Part shown: one piece after another, positions 1 through 7,440 of the stretch | Layout: every line of letters begins with the position of its first letter | Position numbering within the stretch: position 1 is the first letter of the stretch | Source of the DNA: Chara braunii | Lineage: Eukaryota; Streptophyta; Charophyceae; Charales; Characeae | NCBI GenBank assembly: GCA_003427395.1 | Contig: BFEA01000621.1 | Coordinates: forward strand, 668,375-698,919 | DNA: 30,545 nt | Direction of reading: 5' to 3' | The notes under the pieces: generated by a model | Told to the model about the DNA's origin: nothing | Database searches by the model: none | Seen by the model: only the letters and a program-made list of their open reading frames with translations | Program-made: the position numbers and the translations under genes

Positions 1-108
1 TTTTTGGCTCCGCGTTCGGCCGAACGTCCGAACGCGTCGAGAGGGGGTCCCAAACGTTCGGGCGTTCGGGTTCGGGTGTTCGGCTCGTCCCGAATGCCGG
101 CAACCCTG
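1..108 (+). mobile_element. Right end of a hAT-like MITE (CGTTCGG-word type)
   Basis: The segment is built from iterated CGTTCGG and CCGAACG words and ends in GCCGGCAACCCTG. The reverse complement, CAGGGTTGCCGGC, matches the CAGGGTNACC terminus of the complete element at 14622-15379. A 9-bp hairpin (arms 11-19 and 28-36) sits in the subterminal region and has decayed counterparts near 9970 and 15285. The rest of the element lies outside the window. The hAT assignment rests on the CAGGG-type end and on the 8-bp target duplications seen for relatives in this window. Confidence 0.55.
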
Positions 109-120
109 TATACAAGAATA

Positions 121-176
121 GTACAAATAAATAAATATATAAATAAATAAATAAATAAATCAATAATAAATAAATT
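121..176. repeat. Degenerate (AAAT)n microsatellite
   Basis: Interrupted AAAT and AAATA tetranucleotide tract between two MITE remnants. Confidence 0.85.
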
Positions 177-596
177 GTGTAGTACGTCGTACGCGTATGC
201 AGTGCTTACCCGTACGTATTCCAGCGTACGCGTACGAACCCAAAATCGCTCGTACGCATACGTATAAATTTAAAAAAAAAAAAAAAAAAAAACTCTAAAA
301 AATCTGAAAAATATATATTTTGTGCAGAATAATAATACAAATAACATTTGTTTGGAAGTCATACCCAAATTCCCAACCAATCTTGATTTAAAAATAAAAC
401 ACCTTAAGAAAAACTTTAAAATAATAATAATAATAATAAACTATTTTTAAATAGTTTTTAAATTATTGTGATAATATTACCTTTTTTTTAGTTTTTAATT
501 TCTTACTGGAGTTTGATTGGGAACTCGGGGATGAATCCTAGGCAAAAGTTATTTGTATCATGTTTCTTCATAACATATATTTGTTATATGGGGACG
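174..596. mobile_element. Rearranged MITE with two head-to-head cores
   Basis: The left edge reads TGTGTAGTAC, like the TGTGTAGGAC terminus of the element at 20679, and is followed by iterated CGTACG words to about 265. The conserved roughly 100-bp MITE core occurs at about 301-394 on the minus strand and again at about 491-590 on the plus strand, so the two cores form an inverted pair. The right terminus is missing, and the element ends at the junction with the 2-kb repeat at 597. It is either a fold-back derivative or two nested copies. Confidence 0.5.
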
Positions 597-1170
597 AACT
601 AGAGTCAAACTCAACAGGCTTGGCCCCCTTGCTCCAAGTGCCCGTACCCGGATGCAAACCGCGCCGCGTATAGTGTCATTCTAGTGCCCGTTCTTCAAAC
701 GAAGGGACGCAGACTTCGCCTTCAGGGGAAAAAAAATGGAGGGGGAACTTAAAAAATATCACAATGTAACTTTCCCTGCCCTAGGGGCAGGTTCATTCGA
801 TTTTGCTAAACCTATTAATGGAGGTACCCACTCAGGTGCACGGTTGGAGACTTACCTGTTGGTCGCTGCGTTGCTCCCTGTCGTCGCCAGGTAAGTCCCT
901 TCCCCTCACTCTCCCACACATCCCACACACACTCACACACCTATAGCAGTGTATACTTCCATGTTCTAACAGCAGATCCATTCGATTTTGCTCCCCCTAT
1001 CATTGGGAAACCTCTCTACTGCCCATTTCTCTGAGACGAATGGGCGCAGAGAGGAAACTACAGCTCGTTAAAACGAGCAAAGGGTGGGGGGGATCTAAGA
1101 GAAGAAAAGATTCTAAGAGATCTAAAGGAAAAATCCAAAGCAAAATCCAAAAGAAATTTAAAAAAATTAT

Positions 1171-1204
<34 letters not shown>

Positions 1205-2652
1205 AAAAAACAAAGACAAAATCCACGCAGAACAAAAACGGTAGCCCGGGTAGCGGGCACCAGCTAAGGTACTGGGGACTCTCTGCCCCAGTCACTTATA
1301 ATTCCGCCAAGTGGCGCTTCACTTCGATTTAGGTTTAGGGTTTTTTTTTTTTTTTTCCCCATTGGCTTTGCCAACCGTCCCCATCACATCGTGGCAACCC
1401 ACAATCTGTCGAAATACAGACTCGGGTTCAGATCCGAAACTTTTTTTTTCTCAAAAAAAAAAAAAAAAAAAAAAATCAGACCATTTTTTCGATCTATGCG
1501 TGTCATCCTTGTGCAAGGGCCATGCCAATCTAGACGCCTGATTTGGACCGCACGATTGTCACGATCAGGCGGGCAGATCCGACCCCACTGGCATCCAACA
1601 GCTGGTACTGTAACCTACTGGGCTAGCTCCTATCACGACAGTGATAGAAGCTCCTCTTCTATATGAAGATCTTGCCCAGTCACTTCCCCTGCCTGTGGCC
1701 CAACAGGCCTCGCCGGCCTGGCCTTCTCTCACAGCAGGCTGCCCGTCCGCGGCTTCCACGAGCGCCCAACCGGGTGGGCCTCGGCACTAGCCTATCGCCC
1801 CCCCTGGCTCGAAACTAACCCTGCGGCCGATAAAACAAAGAAATAAAAAAAAGTTTCCTATTTGTGCGCACCGCAGTCCTATACCCGACGCGCGCGCTCT
1901 TTTTTGCCTACTTAGGCCCTGAATCACGCGGTTGTTAAGTAGGATAGGTTTAATTTTAAGGCTCTCATGTCCACACATTCCTCTGTGGTCTCAACAAGCG
2001 AAGCACGTCCGGTTACTACCACTACTCTCGGATGCCGCAGACGTCCGGACTAGGGTTTTAAAAAGTTTTTGCTTCTCGGTCATAGGTCAGGTTTGAATAA
2101 ACTTATGGCAGATAACCCATCTCATCAAGTCATGAAGCCCGACTAACCATTTACTAAGTCGGACATCGTTCGACATGTAAAAACTCCAGGCAGATACCCT
2201 TGTCAGGATTTCTACCCCGACAGCATTCCCGGGCCCCATTGAACGACGTCCCCGTCGTTCACCATCAAAAATATAAAGTCAGGATTCGTATGAAATTTCC
2301 ATGTGACAATAACAATTACAATACACAACAATCCAAAACATTTGTCCGGAACAAGCCGGAACTTTTACCAACAACCTGGATTTGGCCTCCATAAGCCCAA
2401 ATATAGTACATCAACAATACTGGCTTTGACCCCAGCAACATAAAATAAATGTAACAGAACTGGATTCAGTCTCCAGAAGCATAAATATAAACACAGCAAA
2501 ACTGGATTCAACCTCCAGAAGCCTAAAACTTAACAGTTTTCTACTCATTAATTGGGATAGTACCAGATCCAGCCTCTGGTAAGCCCAATAATCAAAACTT
2601 GGATCCAGATTCAACCCCTGGAAGCCTAAAATACAGAGGATCTATTTTAGAA
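597..2652 (-). repeat. LTR segment R1 (3' LTR copy of the 2-kb direct repeat)
   Basis: Aligns base by base with 7441-9537 from AACTAGAGTC to TTTTAGAA, in the same orientation. It differs by scattered substitutions (roughly 5 percent by eye), homopolymer length changes (A-run near 1169-1210) and an 81-bp indel near 1598. It carries the U6-derived segment at 1479-1531, a 7-bp hairpin near 1630-1647 and the start of an iterated roughly 40-bp motif. No coding potential is visible: the short ORFs across it are not conserved between the two copies. Confidence 0.85.
1479..1531 (-). pseudogene. U6 snRNA 3'-half fragment
   Basis: Read on the minus strand, this is the conserved 3' part of spliceosomal U6. 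It contains the GGCATGGCCC block, then CAAGGATGACACGCA, then ATCGA and an ATGGTC end, followed by a T-run of about 25 bases (1454-1478) like a U6 tail or Pol III terminator. Differences from plant U6 are few substitutions plus an extra A near the end. The 5' half, with the ACAGAGA box and the upstream U6 promoter, is absent, so this is a fragment and not a working snRNA gene. The same fragment recurs at 8282-8334. Confidence 0.85.
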
Positions 2653-2740
2653 TGGTCCCAGCATCATCCCACTAGCGGCCAACAATTTTGTCTTTCTGAA
2701 TGGTTACCAGATTCCGCTCCTGGTAAGCCTAAAATCGACA
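2366..2740. repeat. Iterated ~40-bp motif, about seven units
   Basis: Units of the form ACTGGATTCAGCCTCCAGAA followed by GCCTAAA recur near 2374, 2419, 2460, 2502, 2564, 2605 and 2707. Each unit contains a small inverted repeat (CTGGA...TCCAG). The array crosses the right edge of the R1/R1' homology at 2652. This suggests that the sequence beyond 2652 belongs to the same LTR and that the other copy is the truncated one. The same array is seen at about 9258-9520. Confidence 0.7.
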
Positions 2741-3152
2741 ACCTTCAGGTTGATATCATAATAGATCAACCTGTCGAAAGCTGTCCAGACAAGTCTGAAC
2801 GAACCATTCAGAGAACAACCATTCATTATAAAGTCATCGCCCAAGTTTGTTCATATTCCAACTTAAGAGAGAAAACAACTCACATAGCTATCATGTCCGA
2901 TGCTTCTGAACTTTTGTGATATGCGTCGAGAAGTGGTGTAATCCGTATAAGGATAGCATCTCGACATCAAGCCCCGCTTAAGATTCGATCCTCACCACAT
3001 TCCCTCCGATTCCAGCGCCGTGAATATCAAAGACCAAGATAACCGAGGTATCCAAATGATAAGCTCAACAACCTGTAAGTACCCCGGACAAAAGTAGCTA
3101 TGATGACCGACGAAAAAATGGAGATGAATATGACATTTACTCTAATTCTTCA
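2653..3152 (-). mobile_element. Start (U3 side) of the 3' LTR, not present in the other copy
   Basis: On the minus strand this begins TGAAGAATTAGAG directly after the polypurine tract, giving the canonical LTR TG start, and runs into R1. It holds the last unit of the roughly 40-bp motif near 2707. The short plus-strand reading frame here (2599-2919) has no recognisable domain and begins inside the repeat, so I do not call it a gene. Confidence 0.5.
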
Positions 3153-3163
3153 ATCTCCCCCAC
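3153..3163 (-). promoter_or_regulatory. Polypurine tract (PPT)
   Basis: On the minus strand it reads GTGGGGGAGAT and is followed at once by TGAAGAATTAG. GTGGGGGAGAT is the common PPT form in plant LTR retrotransposons. It lies just before the end of the gag second frame and marks the start of the 3' LTR. Confidence 0.7.
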
Positions 3164-3857
3164 ATGTGGTAAAAAAGAACATCCCTAATAGATTTGTCTT
3201 CCTTTTGAATAGGGAAGACGAGCACATGATTCCAATCTTTGCAGACTCCACCTTCTCGCCTGCTTACTATTCCCTCTCTAATATCGTTGTCAAGACGTCT
3301 GCAAAATCTTATTTTATGACCCAAAAACCACAGTATATGCATTTCCGAAGCTTGCGAATCCTAAAAGTTTCACTTCCATTGACTTCCTGATTCAAACACT
3401 CATCATGGTTCAGTTTTTTCTCTGAAGCAGTGCGAATGTTTTCCTGCGACTCGTGCCGACCTATAGCTTGGTTCGCTTTCCCACAAGTTTTTTGACCCCC
3501 TCGGATCAAATTTCGCGTAACCCTTTCAACTTTAGTAAGCTTACGAGATCGCTCCAACAAGTCAGACTCGTTATCTAACTTCCTTTTACCTTTCAACATC
3601 CTATCTTCGGGGGATTCCAAGAACTTGGCTAGCATCAGTCTCTCAAATTCAACCCAAGTGTTAGACGCTCGTGAAAGAAGCTCAATATCAGACTTCAACC
3701 TTTCGGCGATAAAATTCAAGACAAAAAGAAACTTATGATGCTCTTCCCAATTCATTCGCATTGCCAAACTCTGAAATGCCTGCAAGAATCTGGTGACCTC
3801 GCTGCCTTCAAAGAAAGGACTCATATAAGCAAATCTTCCTTTCATCATTAGGATGTC

Positions 3858-3982
3858 CTGCAAGAGGCAACATACTTTATTAATAAATAAGGGAAATAAT
3901 CATTTGACCTTCAATCTTATCATTCCAATACTGACGAGATCAATTTTAACCATACGATAAAAATTTCATCATTACCACTTAC
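3858..3982 (-). other. Predicted intron in gag (125 nt)
   Basis: On the minus strand the donor is GAAGAG|GTAAGT and the acceptor is TTGCCTCTTGCAG|GAC. Joining gives an open frame from an ATG at 3997 with phase 0 on both sides. Without the splice, the main gag frame has no nearby upstream ATG, the first in-frame ATG being inside the conserved region. Confidence 0.6.
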
Positions 3983-4073
3983 CTCTTCAAACAACATTCA
4001 GCCTACATTATAATATCATTCAACAATATTACCCTAGTGTCGTTCCGTTAGAGACAACGGTAAGTAGCCGCTG

Positions 4074-4091
4074 TCCCCGGCAACGGCGCCA
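4074..4091 (-). promoter_or_regulatory. Primer binding site for tRNA-Asp
   Basis: The plus strand reads TCCCCGGCAACGGCGCCA, the last 15 bases of plant tRNA-Asp plus CCA, so the minus strand is the 18-base PBS starting TGGCGCCGTTGCC. This PBS is typical of plant Ty3/gypsy elements. It fixes the element on the minus strand, with gag starting 77 bases downstream. The sequence just upstream (CGCTCGAAAGG) does not end in CA, so the exact LTR edge is unclear. A TGTACA end lies 155 bases further out, at about 4247. Confidence 0.9.
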
Positions 4092-5053
4092 CCTTTCGAG
4101 CGCATCGGCCCCCACTATATCACCCAAAAGTTAAAACAAACCAAAATCAAGAAACAACTTAGGACAATACATAAATAATCCCGCAAACCGCCGAGACAGA
4201 AGCGGGCGCATTGTCCATTCGCTGCTCTAGCCGGGTGCGCCAACTGTACATCCCACGGTCCCCTACGACATGATAGGTTTTCGTGGGGCACATCTTGCCT
4301 ACCCTAAGGGGCGTATCCCTACCGAGGTACACTTGGTTAACGCCAAGTGGACCCGAACGTTGTCCGTCCCCGAAGGCGCTGATCTCCTGGGTACGAACGA
4401 ACGTCGGTCGACTACGACGGTCTCAACCAAACGTGAAACCCACAATATAATCCTAGTCCCTTTATAATCCTCTGACCACAAAATAAATAAATAAAATCAA
4501 TACACTTTATATCCAATCACACAAGATGGGATTTTGACTTCATAAGATGATCTGCCAAAGTTATTCTTATCGGCCTATATGACTGACGAGACTTTTATAC
4601 CGCCGCTTCCGGGGCGGAACCCAATATTTACGAAAGTTTAGGAAGGAAAACCTAAACTTTAACTTACAGTTGGATCTGTTGACGCCTATTAAACCCTGTC
4701 TTCTGCAAGTAAATCCCACTGCTACCATGCAGATCAACAAGTGATCTGGTTTCTTGCCGAAGTTTGAACTCTCGGTTCAACCACACCTCCGTACATATAT
4801 AACTCCGCCGGAGGCGCGTAGTAATTTTGTTGGTCGCTTGTCCTCCTGGGCAATAATTACTCTTTTTGTTTCACGAATGATGAAGTATCCATCTACATCA
4901 TTAGGTCATTCAAAACAAAACCGCAGTCGATATCGCTGCGCAAAGAAAACAATCACCTTTATTACCTACTTCTTTTTGTGGGCTGAAGCTTCTTTTGTCT
5001 CCGACACACACCTATCTCTCTAGGAAGTGGTCCTGTGGATACTCCTTGCCCTC

Positions 5054-5089
5054 GCCCAACCTCGAAGACTCGGATCTCAGAGGTTGGGC
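5054..5089. repeat. 10-bp perfect hairpin
   Basis: GCCCAACCTC at 5054-5063 pairs with GAGGTTGGGC at 5080-5089, with a 16-base loop. Confidence 0.7.
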
Positions 5090-6429
5090 CGTCACCACCG
5101 AGTCGGCAGAGTACCATCCCCGATACATCGGGTCCACTCCAAGTCGATAACAGGGCCGGCTCCGAAAGCATACGAACCCCCGCTTTGAATGCTTCCTAGA
5201 GAGAAAGACTGTGTTCGCAATGAGTAGGTTTCCTTTATTCTTATTACCCATAAGTTTTTGGTAACTTGGATAAAAAACTGAAGAAGATAAACAACGAGAA
5301 TCTTTTGGACAAGTATAGGTAGATAAGGTCATTCGGGGTAGAAAAAGTCAATCATGGGTAGAAAGTTAAATCTGTTTGACCTTATCTGCTTTATTTCAAT
5401 TGAATTCATTCTACAACACATGCTGAGTAATATTTTTCAAAACAACAAGTTCTTTTAAAGAGCAGGCAGGTGGAAGGTAGAAGGAGGGATAATCATTTTC
5501 TTTATCTCAAACAGGCATAATCAATCCCCTTTTGCAAGCACCCTTCTACCTACCTGCACATCAAACCAAACGACAAGTTCAAAGGAAAACAAGCCAAACC
5601 CGAACTCACGTCAGACTCCCATTCACACACGCAAACACACATTTTCTTCACCTTTTCAGTGAACATTCAAAGAATAGGGTCAAGCAAAGTGTGGGTTCAC
5701 ACAGGTGTGAAGGGGCCTGAGTCAAACTGACCTTGAGTGAAGTTAAAACGGCTCACTCAAAGAAGTCGTTCGATGTTCCGATCAGAAGAAAACGATGGTC
5801 GTCGAAGTCCAAAGTGCGTGGCTCACAACTCTCCCAGTTGTGGCCACTCCACTGCACCATAATCCCCATCTCGCCTTCAGAACCTCTCCAATGCAGCCCC
5901 AATCGCTCCTTGACCACCAAGGATACCGCCAAACCAACTCGATAATCCTCACCAACTCAAACAACTGCGTTGCACCCCAAGTTGGTCCCACTTGGTCCCA
6001 AGCGGCCCCGGTCGATCCCACATCATCGCCCGCAACACCAGATGGTCCAGAACTTAAAACCACTTGCATTGCGCGCCACAAAAAAATCAAGGTGACTTCG
6101 ATGAAAAACGCATGTGCCGCGAGCCCCAATAGTCACTGCCGCGTGCACTCATTCCGCACTCTTTTATTGGTGCCGTTCCACACACCACTGCCGCACAATC
6201 CCAAATGTGCACCAGTGTCCATACTACCACCGGATCATGAAAGAATAGTCCACCATGACCGTGCACATCAAAAATTAAAAGCGGGACTGCCGCTCGCCGC
6301 ACCGTCGAAACCGGTACCACGCCGTCGTGCCAAAATGTTTTTTGGCAGCACCTCCCCCTCAAAAAGGTTGCCGCCGAGCCAAGATTTTAACAGCATGGTC
6401 CCACCGGATGCACCGCCGTACCCGTGCCT

Positions 6430-6770
6430 CCAAAAAAAATTGACAGCGCTTCCGCGTCGCCGCAAAAAATGCAGCCGCCGCCGAAATTTTTCGGCAGCGC
6501 TTCGGCATCACCACCAAAAAAGCACTGTCGTTGCCTCACCAAGCGAACAACACCCCCCCTGCGCTGTCAAAAAAAAACTCACTACCGCTGCAGCACCAAA
6601 CGGACAGCACCTCCCCTGCGCCTCACGACAAATGGCTACCGACGCAGCGGAACACGAGCAGAGCCTCCCCTGCACCACTTGTCGATGACTACCGCCGCCG
6701 TGCAAAACGGGCAGAGTTTCCCCTGCACCGCTTGCCGAGGACCTGCCGCGAACAGCAGCATCTCCTGCCG
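6430..6770. repeat. Minisatellite, ~54-bp unit, degenerate
   Basis: Repeated units carry ACCGCYGCAGC, then ACGRGCAG, then CTCCCCTGCRCC, best seen from about 6590 to 6760. Because the unit is a multiple of three, all plus frames stay open and give repeating Pro/Cys/Arg-rich peptides. That explains the long but featureless open frames here. Confidence 0.7.
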
Positions 6771-6962
6771 GCACCACGCAGCCCGATGGCTATGGCAGCC
6801 TCTCCTTTCCTCCCGCACTACAGAGTTCCACTCCACTCCTCCTCTTACTCACTGCCCCTCAACACTCTAGCAGCATAATGCTGCTCTCCACTCCACATTC
6901 AATCAGAATGTGGGTAGCACCAAAACTGAGTGAGGATGTTGCTGGCCAGCCAAACTTTTATA

Positions 6963-7409
6963 GTTGGGCTGGAGTGGTGGGCAACCACTTGAGGCTCAAC
7001 CAAAAAATAGGGGCTGAGCCTAGCCCTCGATCTGAACTTCGATCGAGGGCTAGGAATCTTGATGTTCCTAGTGGAACATCAAGTCCCTGGCTTTAGTTAT
7101 GGACCTGGCCGCTACCCCAGGCCAGAGGCAGTTGCAGATGGCTGAACCAGCCATCTGCAACAGTCTGTTGTGCTGAACAGACTGTTGTCACTTCAGCATC
7201 TAGAGGCTTCTAAGCCCTGAACCTAGCCTACGACCACGACCACGTTCGTGGCCGTGACCTTTCTCTTTCCTTTTTTCTTCTCTTTCCTTCTCCTCCTTTC
7301 TTTTGCCTACCCCCTGCATCTACTCCAAGCCCGCGGCCACGTACGTGACTGTTGCTCCTTCCCCTTCGTTTCCCTGGTCAGGGGGCAGCTCGTTTTTTAC
7401 AAAACGAGC
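6963..7409. repeat. Chain of consecutive near-perfect hairpins
   Basis: Arm pairs in order: 6963-6978/6984-7000 (imperfect), 7019-7032/7041-7054 (14 bp perfect), 7058-7068/7073-7083 (11 bp perfect), 7105-7110/7120-7125 (6 bp), 7131-7143/7149-7161 (13 bp perfect), 7160-7169/7176-7185 (10 bp perfect), 7235-7244/7247-7256 (10 bp, one mismatch), 7388-7396/7401-7409 (9 bp perfect). Loops are 2-9 bases and arms are unrelated in sequence. A palindrome GCTGGCCAGC at 6941-6950 precedes the chain. It ends just before R1'. Strand of any transcript is unknown. Confidence 0.85.
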
Positions 7410-7440
7410 AGCATCCCCACACAGTCACTTCCCTTAGTCA

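Larger units (their letters stand above)
3142..3997 (-). pseudogene. gag: Retrotransposon gag, one intron, -1 frameshift in zinc knuckle
   Basis: Gag is the capsid/nucleocapsid polyprotein of LTR retrotransposons, which packages element RNA. Exon 1 is 3983-3997 (five codons from ATG, right after an in-frame stop). Exon 2 is 3857 downwards. The exon-2 product has a retrotrans_gag-like region: FFEG, then FLQAFQSL, NWEEH, and TWVEFERLMLAKF at about residues 65-80. A basic, charged tail follows. The frame stops at 3309 inside a CCHC knuckle: it reads CIYCGF and then loses phase. The overlapping -1 frame (stop at 3142) supplies the rest, with spacing C-X2-C-X4-H-X4-C and then a D/R/G-rich tail ending at the PPT. 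A lost T in a T-run explains the break. Programmed slippage is possible but no classic heptamer is present. No pol follows. The Ty3/gypsy family is likely from the PBS. Confidence 0.8.
4092..7440 (-). mobile_element. Inferred U5-side part of the 5' LTR
   Basis: This lies between the PBS and the R1' repeat and is present once in the window. It has no convincing coding region. Its structure includes a 10-bp hairpin at 5054-5089, a minisatellite at about 6430-6770 and the hairpin chain at 6963-7409. The 297-residue plus-strand reading frame at 5795-6688 is low-complexity and partly generated by the minisatellite. LTR status follows from lying between R1' and the PBS. An independent insertion here cannot be excluded. 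Confidence 0.4.

Noticed and set aside
1479-1531. Functional U6 gene
   Set aside because: The 5' half with the ACAGAGA box and the upstream U6 promoter are absent.
2653-2675. PBS directly after R1 on the plus strand (TGGTCCCAGC)
   Set aside because: Gag, the tRNA-Asp PBS and the PPT all place the element on the minus strand. The TGG start is probably chance.
3100-3390. Plus-strand 96-codon frame
   Set aside because: Antisense to the end of gag and the PPT.
5795-6688. 297-codon plus-strand open frame
   Set aside because: Low-complexity Pro/Ala/Cys/Arg translation partly generated by the ~54-bp minisatellite. Two other frames are equally open, with no domain pattern.
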